From: Sphingomonas qomolangmaensis
Lineage (GTDB): Bacteria > Pseudomonadota > Alphaproteobacteria > Sphingomonadales > Sphingomonadaceae
Direction of reading: 5' to 3'
DNA length: 64,000 bases
Assembly: GCF_024496245.1 (NCBI RefSeq)
Contig: NZ_CP101740.1
Location: 3,134,001-3,198,000, forward strand
Shown here: positions 28,696 to 36,752 of the stretch, one piece after another
Layout of the letters: each line of letters starts with the position of its first letter
Position numbering within the stretch: position 1 is the stretch's first letter
The notes under the pieces: model-generated
Database searches by the model: none
Told to the model about the DNA's origin: nothing
What the model saw: the letters and a program-made list of their open reading frames with translations, nothing else
Program-made: the position numbers and the translations under genes

Positions 28696-29591
28696 AACGG
28701 ACGATCTGGCTCGCGTCCTATCCAAAATCGGGCAACACCTGGTTTCGGATGCTCATCGCTAATCTGGGGCGATCCGAACCCGCCGACATCAACGCGCTGC
28801 CGTCGCGCGGCGGAATCGCGAGCGGGCGCGCGATGTTCGATTCGGCGATGCTGTTTCCCTCCGCGTTGCTGACGCACGACGAATGCGACCGAATGCGACC
28901 GATGGTCTATCGATCGGGGGCGATGCACGCTTGGCGTGACCCCGACGAGGAAGACGCGGGCGAGGGCATCGGCGGGGTGCATTTCATCAAGACGCATGAT
29001 GGCTGGACCATCGGCGACGACGGCGTGCCGTTGCTGGGGGGCGCCGCTGCCGCGGCAGGCGCGATCCTGATCGTGCGCGATCCGCGCGCGGTCGCGGCGT
29101 CGCTGGCGCATCACGAGGCGCGATCGATCGACGATACGATCGGCTTCATGGGCAGCCGCACCTCGGCATTTTGCGGGCGCGACGACCGGCTCCACCGCCA
29201 ATTGCGCCAGCGCTTGCTCGGGTGGAGCGCCTTTCACGCCAGCTGGCTCGATCAGGCCGAATTGCCCGTCCACTGCGTCCGCTATGAGGACATGCACGCC
29301 GATCCCGCCGCACGGCTTGCCGCCGCGCTCGACTTTGCCGGGGTCGCCGCCGATCGCGACACCATCGCGCGCGCGGTCGAATTCGCGCGGTTCGACGCGC
29401 TGACGGCGCAGGAACGCGAAAAGGGGTTTCGCGAGGCGCCGCCGTCGCGGGTGGATCGCGCCTTCTTCCGGCGCGGGCGCGCCGACGGCTGGCGCGACGA
29501 GCTCAGCACGGGCCAGCGGCGGGCGATCGAGCGCGACCATCACGCGATGATGCAGCGGCTGGGCTATCACGCCGACCCGCCCCCCGCATGA
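28692..29591 (+). CDS. Sulfotransferase (PAPS-dependent), lasso cluster
   Basis: 299 aa. The N-terminal IWLASYPKSGNTWFRML contains the 5'-phosphosulfate-binding loop (YPKSGNTW, 10-17), followed by HFIKTHDGW and ILIVRDPRAVAASLAHH (3'-phosphate-binding region), and a C-terminal VDRAFFRRGRADGWRDELS resembling the PAPS-binding RxGxxGDW-type segment. It would transfer sulfate from PAPS to a hydroxyl, possibly Ser, Thr or Tyr of the lasso peptide (inference). GTG 28692 overlaps the kinase stop, and its own stop overlaps the B2 start, so expression is coupled. Confidence 0.8.
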   Translation: MKRTIWLASYPKSGNTWFRMLIANLGRSEPADINALPSRGGIASGRAMFDSAMLFPSALLTHDECDRMRPMVYRSGAMHAWRDPDEEDAGEGIGGVHFIKTHDGWTIGDDGVPLLGGAAAAAGAILIVRDPRAVAASLAHHEARSIDDTIGFMGSRTSAFCGRDDRLHRQLRQRLLGWSAFHASWLDQAELPVHCVRYEDMHADPAARLAAALDFAGVAADRDTIARAVEFARFDALTAQEREKGFREAPPSRVDRAFFRRGRADGWRDELSTGQRRAIERDHHAMMQRLGYHADPPPA

Positions 29592-30070
29592 CCAGCGCTC
29601 GGCTGTGGACCGCGCTGCGGATGGGGCCGCGCAACCAGCTGCTCGCGCTCGAAGCGGTGGCCGCGCTCACGACGGCGCGGCTGGCACTTGCCCGTCGCTC
29701 GTTTGCCGAGGTCGCCGCCGCGACGGGGCAGTTGGTCGCGCCCGACGATCCGCGCGCGGTGCAGCCGCCGCCGCTCGACGCGCAGCGCATCGGCATCCGC
29801 CAAGTGCGCTGGGCAATCGCCGCGATCGCGCCGCATCTGCCGTTCCGCACCAAATGCCTGCAACAGGCGCTCGCGGCGCGGGCGATGCTCGAGCGGCGCG
29901 GGATCAGCAGCGTGATCCATTTCGGGACGATGCGCGTGGGCGAGGCGCTGGGCGAGGGGCATGTCTGGCTCGATGCCGGAGGGGTCGGGGTCACCGGCTT
30001 TCCGGTCGACCCGGCGCTCACCGAAATCGGCTGCCTGGTCGGCGGGGATCAGGATCCGGCGCGAAGCTGA
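29588..30070 (+). CDS. Lasso-peptide biosynthesis B2 protein (leader peptidase)
   Basis: 160 aa transglutaminase-like cysteine protease of the lasso B2 family. Catalytic triad candidates are Cys90 (FRTKCLQQALAARAMLERRG), His125 and Asp129 (GHVWLDAGGVGVTGF). It would cut the leader from the precursor with the help of the PqqD-like B1 protein (31897). Split B1/B2 is the usual arrangement in proteobacterial and many other lasso clusters. It starts at ATGA with the sulfotransferase, and its 3' end overlaps the convergent hydroxylase gene by 22 bases. Confidence 0.85.
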   Translation: MTSARLWTALRMGPRNQLLALEAVAALTTARLALARRSFAEVAAATGQLVAPDDPRAVQPPPLDAQRIGIRQVRWAIAAIAPHLPFRTKCLQQALAARAMLERRGISSVIHFGTMRVGEALGEGHVWLDAGGVGVTGFPVDPALTEIGCLVGGDQDPARS

Positions 30071-30615
30071 TCGCGCAGCCAGTCGTTCACCTCGCAATCG
30101 ATCACCAGATGGACGCGATCGGTGTCGCCGGCGTTTACCACGCTGTGCGGATCGGCGAGCCGCAGATACCAGGCGCTGCCTTCGGGCATCACCACGCGGG
30201 TGCCGTTCAGCCGGAAATCGACCGCGTCATTGGTGGTGATCGGCACGTGGATCCGCGCCATTCCCTGCGCCGCGTCGAGATCATGGTCGCGATGCTCCTT
30301 GATCGCCGACCCCGCCGACAGCCGCATCAGCCGCACCGTCTGCAACGGGCAGGCGAACGCCGCGAGCACCTCGCGCAGATAGGGGGTGGTGGCCAATAGC
30401 GGGCCGTCTTCGAACGCGGCCGCGGTCGGATCGGCGTAGATCATCATCACCGGATGCGTCGCGCCCTTGACGATGCGCAGCGGCAGCACGTCCCAGTCGC
30501 CGCGATAATTTTGCTTCACCATATGCGCGGCCCAGTCGCTGGCGCGCAGCCGGTCGAGATCGGCGCGCAGCCGGGCGACGTCGAACGCGAGCGGAAGGCG
30601 GATGACAGGCGGCAT
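30049..30615 (-). CDS. Aspartyl/asparaginyl beta-hydroxylase-like protein
   Basis: 188 aa, Fe(II)/2-oxoglutarate oxygenase of the Asp/Asn beta-hydroxylase family. Iron ligands are likely His108 and Asp110 in KEHRDHD and His157 in DPHSVVN; RIHVPI and the 2-oxoglutarate-binding Arg167 in DRVHLVID fit the fold. It lies inside the lasso cluster but on the opposite strand, overlapping the B2 gene end. Beta-hydroxylated Asp is known in one lasso peptide, canucin A, so a role on the ring Asp is plausible (inference). Confidence 0.8.
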   Translation of the reverse strand: MPPVIRLPLAFDVARLRADLDRLRASDWAAHMVKQNYRGDWDVLPLRIVKGATHPVMMIYADPTAAAFEDGPLLATTPYLREVLAAFACPLQTVRLMRLSAGSAIKEHRDHDLDAAQGMARIHVPITTNDAVDFRLNGTRVVMPEGSAWYLRLADPHSVVNAGDTDRVHLVIDCEVNDWLRDQLRAGS

Positions 30616-30662
30616 GGCGAGTGCAAAGCTATGCGTTGCAACGCTTTGGGGGAAGACGGGAA

Positions 30663-31859
30663 ATGTCGCACGCCGACCCGCCGATCGATCGCCTTCGCCA
30701 GGCAGTCCTCGACAGCGCCGCGCTGCAAGCGCGGTTGGTGGCGATCGACGATCGCGATGCTTTCGTCGCGGCGCTCGGCGAACTGGCCGGATCGCTGGGG
30801 ATCGCGTTCGACCACGACGCTGCGGTCGATGCGGTCCGGCCCGATCCGGTCGGGCTTGCCCGCTTCGCGCCTTCGCGGTTCACCCAGATTGCTTGGCCTG
30901 TGGGCGACTGGCTGCCCACCGCGATCGTCCCCGGACCCGAGGGGGCAGGCGTCGAATGGCTGCATTTCGGCGACTCACCGCTGACCGCGCCGTTCTTCGA
31001 GGACTCGCTTCGTGCTGCGCGCCGGCGTCCGTTCAATCGCTGGCTGCGCGTGCGCACGCCACTGGTCACGCTCGCCGATGGCGCGCCCGGTGGTGCGTTG
31101 GCCCCGCCGAGCGGCCTGGTCTTCCATCTGTCGCGCTGCGGATCGACGTTGGTGGCGCAGATGCTCGCCGCCTCGCCGCGGCATGTCGTGGTGTCCGAAG
31201 CGCCGCCGTTCGATGCGCTGGTACAATTGCTCGAACGCCAGCCCGCTATCTCCTTGGCGCAGCGGGTGCTGCTCGTGCGGGCGATGGCGGCGGCATTGGG
31301 GCGCGACCGTTTCGGTAATCGACGGCACTATTTCCTCAAGCTCGACAGTTGGCACCCGCTGGCGCTGCCGCTGCTGCGCCACGCCTTTCCCGATACGCCA
31401 TGGGTCTTTCTCTACCGCGATCCGGTCGAAATCCTCGTTTCGCATCAGCGGATGCCGGGGTCGCAGACGGTGCCGGGAATGATGGGCAACCTGTTCGGCA
31501 TGCCCGACGGCCATTTGCTCGGCGCCGCCGTCTATACCGCGCGGGTGCTCGCACGGATATGCGACGCGGTGCTCGCGTATCATGCGCTGGGGGGTGGCGC
31601 GTTGATTGCCTATGGCGACCTGCCCGAAGCGGTACCCACGCGCATCCTCCCGCATTTCGGCGTGACGCTCGATCCCGACGAGCAAGCTGCAATGGCGGCG
31701 GCGGCGCTGCGCGATGCCAAATCGCCCGCGGCGCGCTTTTCCAACGACGCAGCAGCCAAGCAGTGCGAAGCAAGCGCTGCCATCCGTTCCGCCGCGACGA
31801 AGTATCTGGATAATAAGATCGCCCATCTCGATCGACTTCGTCTTGAGGCGGGGGTGTAG
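30663..31859 (+). CDS. Sulfotransferase-family protein with an extra N-terminal domain
   Basis: 398 aa. The PAPS loop LVFHLSRCGSTLVAQML (SRCGSTL 157-163) and WVFLYRDPVEILVSHQRM match a second, divergent sulfotransferase family. The first ~60 residues (DRLRQAVLDSAALQARL to GELAGSLGIAFD) resemble a Nif11-type helical leader-like domain, and residues 60-145 form a further uncharacterised region. The ATG at 30663 has GGGGGAAGACGGG upstream. It is divergent from the hydroxylase with only 47 bases between. Likely modifies the peptide, but the substrate is not shown. Confidence 0.7.
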   Translation: MSHADPPIDRLRQAVLDSAALQARLVAIDDRDAFVAALGELAGSLGIAFDHDAAVDAVRPDPVGLARFAPSRFTQIAWPVGDWLPTAIVPGPEGAGVEWLHFGDSPLTAPFFEDSLRAARRRPFNRWLRVRTPLVTLADGAPGGALAPPSGLVFHLSRCGSTLVAQMLAASPRHVVVSEAPPFDALVQLLERQPAISLAQRVLLVRAMAAALGRDRFGNRRHYFLKLDSWHPLALPLLRHAFPDTPWVFLYRDPVEILVSHQRMPGSQTVPGMMGNLFGMPDGHLLGAAVYTARVLARICDAVLAYHALGGGALIAYGDLPEAVPTRILPHFGVTLDPDEQAAMAAAALRDAKSPAARFSNDAAAKQCEASAAIRSAATKYLDNKIAHLDRLRLEAGV

Positions 31860-31896
31860 TCGTCCTAGGGTTGCCGGCGGGGCTGGGGACTCGATC

Positions 31897-32166
31897 ATGA
31901 TCGTGCACAAGCAGGATGGCTGGCTGGCGGCTCGGGTAGGCACCGAGGTGTTGATGATGAGTGTCGAGCGCGGCCTGTATCTGGGGCTGAGCGAAGTCGG
32001 CGCGCGGATTTGGGAATTGCTCGACGGCTGCCCGGACAGCGTCGCGATTTGCGACCGGCTCGAATCCGAATTCGTCGTGACCCGCGAAACCTGCGCCGCC
32101 GAAGTGGCGCTCTTCCTAGACCAACTCGCGGCGCAAGGCGTCGTCCGCTGCGAACCGCCGGGCTGA
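31897..32166 (+). CDS. PqqD-like RiPP recognition protein (lasso B1)
   Basis: 89 aa: AARVGTEVLMMSVERGLYLGLSEVGARIWELLDG, then CDRLESEFVVTRETCAAEVALFLDQLAAQGVV, the standard PqqD/RRE fold that binds RiPP leader peptides. It would present the precursor leader to the B2 protease. The ATG at 31897 follows the sulfotransferase by 37 bases; the cyclase start follows after 15 bases. Confidence 0.88.
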   Translation: MIVHKQDGWLAARVGTEVLMMSVERGLYLGLSEVGARIWELLDGCPDSVAICDRLESEFVVTRETCAAEVALFLDQLAAQGVVRCEPPG

Positions 32167-32181
32167 CGGGTTGGCGCTGCA

Positions 32182-34086
32182 GTGAGTGCGATCTATGGCA
32201 TCGTCCGCTTCGATGGGGCGCCGGTCGATGCCGTGGCGGTCGAACGGATGAGCGCGGCGCTGGCGCATCGCGGCCCCGATGGCCGCGAGACTCTGGCGCT
32301 CGATTCGATCGGCTTTGGCCATCACCTGATGCAGGTGAATGTCGAGGACCGCTATGAAGCGCAGCCGCTGCGCGATCCATCGACCGGCGTATTGCTCGTC
32401 GCCGATATCCGGCTCGACAATCGCGAGACAGTCGCCGCCGCGGTCGGGCTCGCGCCCGACGCGCTGCCGACGCTGCCCGACAGCGCGCTATTGCTCGCCG
32501 CGTACTTGCATTGGGGCGAGGATTGCGTGGATCACCTGATCGGCGACTATGCCTTCGTGGTCTGGGACCGGCGCCGCGCCGCGCTGCTGCTGGTGCGCGA
32601 TCCGATGGGGCAGCGCGGGTTGTTCTTTCACTTGAGCGCCGACTGCCTGGTCTTCGCGAGCGAAGTGAAAGCATTGTGGTGCGTCGACGGCGTCCCCCGC
32701 CGGCTGAGCGAGGTCGGCATCGGCCGGCGGTTGCTGTTCCCGATCGACCCTGCGCCCTGGGCGACGCTGTACGACGGGATCGAGGCGCTTCCCGGCGGCA
32801 CCGCGATGACGCTTGCCGCCGACGGCGGTCGGTCGGTGCGCAGCTATTGGCAACCGCACGCCGACCCGGTGCACCTCGATCGCGACGACGCCTATTATCT
32901 GCGTACGTATCGCGCGGTGATCGAGGAGGCGATCGCCTGCCGCGTCCGCCGGCTGATTGCGCCCTCCGGGCTGCTCTTCAGCGGCGGGTTCGACAGCGGC
33001 ACGATCGCTGCGGTGGCGGGGCCGATCGCCGCGGCGCGCGGGCGAAGGCTGGTCGCCGCCGCCGCGCTCGCGTCCGAAGGCGTCGAGATCCAGGTGCGCG
33101 ACGCGCGTGAGGCGGTGGAGGCGTTCTCCGACCGTGCCGATCTCGACATCCTGGCCTATCACCGCGGCGAGGACAGCATCTTCGACGCGCTCGAGGCCAA
33201 TTTCGCCGCCACCGACAATGCCGCGGGCGCCGATGTCCGGCACAAGCTGTTCGCCTTGGTCGCGGCGCGCGGCGTGCGGCTGGCGATGGACGGGCATGGC
33301 GGCGACTATACCGTCAATTCGCGCGCGCCGTGGATGCTCGGTCATATCCTACGCCGCGGCGAGCTGCGGCGCTTCGCTCGCGAATGCCGCGCGCGCCGGC
33401 GTGCGACCGGGCGAACGCTCGGACAGATGCTGCGCCACGATATCGCGCCCGCCTTGATCCCGCTGCGGCTGATCGCGTGGCAACAGGCCTGGCGGCGCGG
33501 TGGCCGGTCTGTCCTGCGCGACCGCGCGGTAGTAGCTGGGTTCGCACAGCCACTGTTCGACGCAGGCGCGATCGACCCCTCGCGGTTGCGCCAACCGATC
33601 CCCGCTGCGCATCGCTGGCGTGAGCGTGCGGTGCATCTGCTCCGGCGCGTGTCGCAAGCGCCGCCCTCACCGGCGGTTCAGGCCGCCGCGCTCGGGCTCG
33701 ATCTCACGCGCCCGTTCCACGACCGCCGCGTCGTCGAGTTCGGCCTGGCGATCCCCGAACGCCTCCAGTTTCGCGACGGGCTCGAGCGCCCGCTCGCGCG
33801 CACCGCCTTCGCCGATCGGCTGCCGGCGCGGCTGCTGCAAAGCGGCCCGGGCAACGACGCGCAGGAACCCGAGTTATTCGAAATGGCCGCGACGCACGCG
33901 CCAGCTGCGCTCGACCAGCTAAGGCAAGATGCCGAAACGCAGCGCTATGTTGATTTCGACCGGCTTGATTCGATGATTGCGGGTGCCGATGCTCGCAGCC
34001 CCAAGAATCGCCGCCGTCTGCACATTGCGATGCACGCGATCGTCACCGCGCGGTTCATCGCGTGGTTCGACCGCGCCAATCGGTAA
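32182..34086 (+). CDS. Asparagine-synthetase-like lasso cyclase (C protein)
   Basis: 634 aa. An N-terminal amidotransferase-like region (IYGIVRFDGAPVD, LAHRGPDGRETL) is followed by the ATP-pyrophosphatase domain with SGGFDSG (267-273). The glutaminase nucleophile Cys2 is absent: the protein begins MSAIYG instead of MCGI. It therefore should not hydrolyse glutamine, which fits a lasso cyclase that adenylates the ring Asp/Glu and closes the isopeptide with the core N-terminus. GTG start at 32182. It ends 18 bases from the convergent precursor gene. Confidence 0.85.
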   Translation: MSAIYGIVRFDGAPVDAVAVERMSAALAHRGPDGRETLALDSIGFGHHLMQVNVEDRYEAQPLRDPSTGVLLVADIRLDNRETVAAAVGLAPDALPTLPDSALLLAAYLHWGEDCVDHLIGDYAFVVWDRRRAALLLVRDPMGQRGLFFHLSADCLVFASEVKALWCVDGVPRRLSEVGIGRRLLFPIDPAPWATLYDGIEALPGGTAMTLAADGGRSVRSYWQPHADPVHLDRDDAYYLRTYRAVIEEAIACRVRRLIAPSGLLFSGGFDSGTIAAVAGPIAAARGRRLVAAAALASEGVEIQVRDAREAVEAFSDRADLDILAYHRGEDSIFDALEANFAATDNAAGADVRHKLFALVAARGVRLAMDGHGGDYTVNSRAPWMLGHILRRGELRRFARECRARRRATGRTLGQMLRHDIAPALIPLRLIAWQQAWRRGGRSVLRDRAVVAGFAQPLFDAGAIDPSRLRQPIPAAHRWRERAVHLLRRVSQAPPSPAVQAAALGLDLTRPFHDRRVVEFGLAIPERLQFRDGLERPLARTAFADRLPARLLQSGPGNDAQEPELFEMAATHAPAALDQLRQDAETQRYVDFDRLDSMIAGADARSPKNRRRLHIAMHAIVTARFIAWFDRANR

Positions 34087-34104
34087 CTGGTCAGAATTCG
34101 CGCA

Positions 34105-34269
34105 TCAGGAGCCGTATTGATACCCGCCGGTCGAGGTGCCGTCGGTGGCGAAGGTGACCCCCGCGCCCGATTGAGCGATATCCGAAACGATGACGGTCGG
34201 GGTCGACCAAGGGCGCCGACCATCCATCGCAGCCTCGCTCGGGCCCGACTTCATAAGGTCATCGGTCAT
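34105..34269 (-). CDS. Candidate lasso-peptide precursor (54 aa)
   Basis: 54-residue ORF with GAGGATAG before the ATG at 34269. The leader contains RRPWSTPTVIVSDIAQ, the aromatic-x-x-Pro pattern (W21, P24) recognised by PqqD-like proteins. The best core is AGVTFATDGTSTGGYQYGS (residues 36-54), with an 8-residue ring between Ala36 and Asp43; Gly35 to Asp43 would give 9. The -2 residue is Ser34 rather than the usual Thr. The C-terminal Ser54 suits the kinase at 27766. Layout resembles paeninodin (W-x-x-P leader, ring Asp, terminal Ser). No other Asp or Glu exists in the core. It is convergent with the cyclase. Confidence 0.7.
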   Translation of the reverse strand: MTDDLMKSGPSEAAMDGRRPWSTPTVIVSDIAQSGAGVTFATDGTSTGGYQYGS

Positions 34270-34538
34270 TTTGCTATCCTCGTGCGTCACCGCCACAGCT
34301 CCCTCCCGCGTCTGGGATCATGCAATTCTTCGTCGATATGGCACATCTCGACAATGTAATGCAAACGAACGCTCGCGCAGTATGGAAGCCAACGCGCGCT
34401 ACACTGGTCTCCAAAGTAATATGAACCCCACTATTTGGCGAATCGATTTTCATATTGAAATTGCGTCCGTATTTTCTACAGTGTGAAAACGAACAGTTCG
34501 ATCGGGTAAGCCGATCTACCTAGGTGGGGGCACCGTAT
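34270..34538. promoter_or_regulatory. Divergent intergenic region between precursor and tail-collar genes
   Basis: AT-richer than its surroundings. On the plus strand TTGAAA (34455-34460), a 16-base spacer and TACAGT (34477-34482) form a plausible sigma-70-type promoter for the tail-collar genes. On the minus strand TTGCAT (34359-34364), 18 bases and CATATC (34335-34340) could be a weak promoter for the precursor. No gene is seen. Confidence 0.35.
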
Positions 34539-35048
34539 ATGTCAGAACCGTTTCTAGCCGAGATAAAGCTGTTCGGATTCGGGTTCGTTCCGCGGGGCTA
34601 TCTAGCATGCAACGGTCAGCTCTTGCCGATCGCGCAATACAGTGCGCTATTTTCGTTACTTGGCGTGATGTATGGCGGCGATGGCCGGATCACGTTCAAG
34701 CTACCCGATTTGCGATCGAGCGTTCCGATGGGATTTGCATCGACGCTGCCGCAGGGTAGCGCCGGCGGCGCCGAGACGGTTTCGTTGACGATCCCGACGC
34801 TGCCGGCGCACACGCACATGATGGTCGCGGTCAACGGCCCCGCGACCAGGCGGACCGTGGCAAATAACTATTTCGGCAGCGATACCTCGACCGTCGTCGA
34901 TTTCTTCGGACCGGCCGAGGCGCTGGTTCCGATGGATCCCGCGTCGATGCAATCGAGCGGCGGCGGCGCGCCGCATGCCAATCTTCAACCCTCGCTGGCG
35001 ATGAATTTCTGCATCGCAACCAACGGGGTTTATCCGTCGCGCAATTGA
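34539..35048 (+). CDS. Microcystin-dependent-protein / phage tail collar domain protein 1
   Basis: 169 aa. MSEPFLAEIKLFGFGFVPRGYLACNGQLLPI, YSALFSLLGVMYGGDGRITFKLPDLRSSVP, then LPAHTHMM and a C-terminal LAMNFCIATNGVYPSRN: the tail-collar/MdpB family pattern. Proteins of this family occur outside phages in many bacteria; their role is poorly known. No signal peptide. GGTGGGGGCACC precedes the ATG at 34539. First of three tandem paralogues. Confidence 0.85.
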   Translation: MSEPFLAEIKLFGFGFVPRGYLACNGQLLPIAQYSALFSLLGVMYGGDGRITFKLPDLRSSVPMGFASTLPQGSAGGAETVSLTIPTLPAHTHMMVAVNGPATRRTVANNYFGSDTSTVVDFFGPAEALVPMDPASMQSSGGGAPHANLQPSLAMNFCIATNGVYPSRN

Positions 35049-35082
35049 GCGCCGATCGACGCAATCAGGGTGGGGGTGGGAT

Positions 35083-35628
35083 ATGAGCGACGCATTTATT
35101 GGCGAGGTTCGCCTGTTTGCCGGGACCTTTGCGCCCAACGGCTGGGTGTTGTGCGACGGTCGGCTACTCGATATCGGCCAGAACGATGTACTCTATACCT
35201 TGCTGGGCACCGCCTATGGCGGGGATGGGGTCCAGACCTTCGCGGTGCCCGATCTGCGCGGGCGCGTGCCGATCAGCCAGGGGCAGGGGCTCGGCCTGTC
35301 GAACTACAGCCTTGGCGAAGCGGTCGGCACCGAAGATGTGACGATCACCCCGCAAACGATGGCGCCGCACGCCCACCCGGTGCTCGCCTCGACCAGTCCA
35401 AGCACGCTGACGGGCCCTATCGACGCGGTCGCGGCGACGCCCACCGGTGGCGTCGTGAAGCCCTCGCTCTACGTTTCGCGCAACGGCACCAGCGCGCTGG
35501 TACCGTCGCCGATGGACACCGCAGCGATCACGCCCAACGGCGGCAACCAGCCGCACGACAATATGATGCCCTTCGTGGCGATCAATTACATCATGGCTAC
35601 CGTGGGCATCTTCCCGAGCCGAAACTAA
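35083..35628 (+). CDS. Tail collar domain protein 2
   Basis: 181 aa paralogue: DAFIGEVRLFAGTFAPNGW, CDGRLLDI, LLGTAYGGDGVQTFAVPDLRGRVPI, then TMAPHAHPV and VAINYIMATVGIFPSRN. GGTGGGGGTGGG precedes the ATG. 34 bases after the first copy, so the three genes form one transcription unit. Confidence 0.85.
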   Translation: MSDAFIGEVRLFAGTFAPNGWVLCDGRLLDIGQNDVLYTLLGTAYGGDGVQTFAVPDLRGRVPISQGQGLGLSNYSLGEAVGTEDVTITPQTMAPHAHPVLASTSPSTLTGPIDAVAATPTGGVVKPSLYVSRNGTSALVPSPMDTAAITPNGGNQPHDNMMPFVAINYIMATVGIFPSRN

Positions 35629-35667
35629 GCCCAAGTCAGGCCGACACCAGATTGCGGAGGCACCATC

Positions 35668-36207
35668 ATGTCCGAACCGTTCGTAGGCGAAATCAAGATC
35701 GTAGGGTTCCCCTTCGCGCCGCGCAATTTCATGACCTGCGCAGGGCAATTGTTGCCGATACGCCAATATACTGCGTTGTTCGCGATCCTCGGCACCAATT
35801 TCGGCGGCGATGGTGTCAACACCTTCGCCTTGCCCGACTTCCAAGCATCTACCCCAATCGGGGCGGGGCAGGGGCCCAGCTTGACGATGCGCTCGGTCGG
35901 CGAATCGGCAGGTCAGGCCGCGGTGACGCTCATCCAGTCGGAAATCCCGATGCACGTCCACACGCTGACGGGAGCGACGCTGAACCCGGCTAACCCCGAC
36001 CAGAACGTCGGCACACCCGCCAACAACACGATGTTCGGCGCCTCGGCGCCCGGATTTGCGTATAGCGATGCGACGGCACCGATCGGCAACATGTCGCCGC
36101 TGGCGGTCGCGCCGACGGGCGGGAACCAGCCGCACGAGAATCGTCAGCCCTTTCTGGCGCTCAATTTCGTCATCGCGGTGCAAGGGATCTTTCCCAGTCG
36201 CAACTAG
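35668..36207 (+). CDS. Tail collar domain protein 3
   Basis: 179 aa paralogue: SEPFVGEIKIVGFPFAPRNFMTCAGQLLPI, LFAILGTNFGGDGVNTFALPDFQ, then EIPMHVHTL and LNFVIAVQGIFPSRN. GGAGGCACC precedes the ATG. No other phage genes are nearby. Confidence 0.85.
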   Translation: MSEPFVGEIKIVGFPFAPRNFMTCAGQLLPIRQYTALFAILGTNFGGDGVNTFALPDFQASTPIGAGQGPSLTMRSVGESAGQAAVTLIQSEIPMHVHTLTGATLNPANPDQNVGTPANNTMFGASAPGFAYSDATAPIGNMSPLAVAPTGGNQPHENRQPFLALNFVIAVQGIFPSRN

Positions 36208-36215
36208 AGGTCGTG

Positions 36216-36752
36216 ATGTCGATTGCGTATCCACGGCCGTTGCCGGCGCGATGGACCCAACAAGGTTATCGGTGGCGCGAGGAGTGCGACGCCGATGCGC
36301 CGTTCCTGCGCACCCTATACGAATCGACCCGTGCCGACGAACTGGCGCGGGTGATCGGCTGGAGCGACGTGCAAAAGGCGGCGTTCGTCACGCAGCAGTT
36401 CGCGGCGCAGCGGCAGCATTTCCGCACCCGCATCGCGGGGTGTCGTTTCTGGATCATCGAGCGCGACCGAAGCCCGGTAGGACGGCTATATCTGCAGGAT
36501 GCGCCCGACCGGCTGCAGATCGTCGATCTCGCCTTGCTCCCCGCCGAACGCGGCAAAGGTCTGGGAACGGCGATATTGGCGGGGCTCCTGGCATCGGCCG
36601 ACGGCGCTGCCAAACCCGTTGGTCTCAGCGTCGAGCAGGCGAGCGCGGCGCTGCGGCTATATCGCCGGCTGGGATTCGTCGTGACCCAAACCGACGGCAT
36701 TCGGTACCGGATGGTGCGACCCGCCCGGGCGGCCGCCGGCGCGCTCAGTTGA
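36216..36752 (+). CDS. GNAT-family N-acetyltransferase
   Basis: 178 aa. The acetyl-CoA-binding region is LALLPAERGKGLGTAIL (the R/Q-x-x-G-x-G/A loop), followed by LSVEQASAALRLYRRLGFVV, the usual GNAT C-terminal pattern. Directly after the third tail-collar gene, so possibly co-transcribed. GTG 36213 just before ATG 36216 is an alternative start. The substrate is unknown. Its 3' end overlaps the convergent DUF6916-like gene by 8 bases. Confidence 0.8.
   Translation: MSIAYPRPLPARWTQQGYRWREECDADAPFLRTLYESTRADELARVIGWSDVQKAAFVTQQFAAQRQHFRTRIAGCRFWIIERDRSPVGRLYLQDAPDRLQIVDLALLPAERGKGLGTAILAGLLASADGAAKPVGLSVEQASAALRLYRRLGFVVTQTDGIRYRMVRPARAAAGALS

Noticed and set aside
32182..34086. Asparagine synthetase for amino acid synthesis
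   Set aside because: Missing the Cys2 glutaminase nucleophile and located with B1 and B2 lasso genes, so a cyclase role is favoured. The true AsnB-like gene is at 43267.
34539..36207. Prophage remnant suggested by three tail-collar genes
   Set aside because: No capsid, terminase, integrase or lysis genes; the family is common outside phages and here is flanked by acetyltransferase and RiPP genes.
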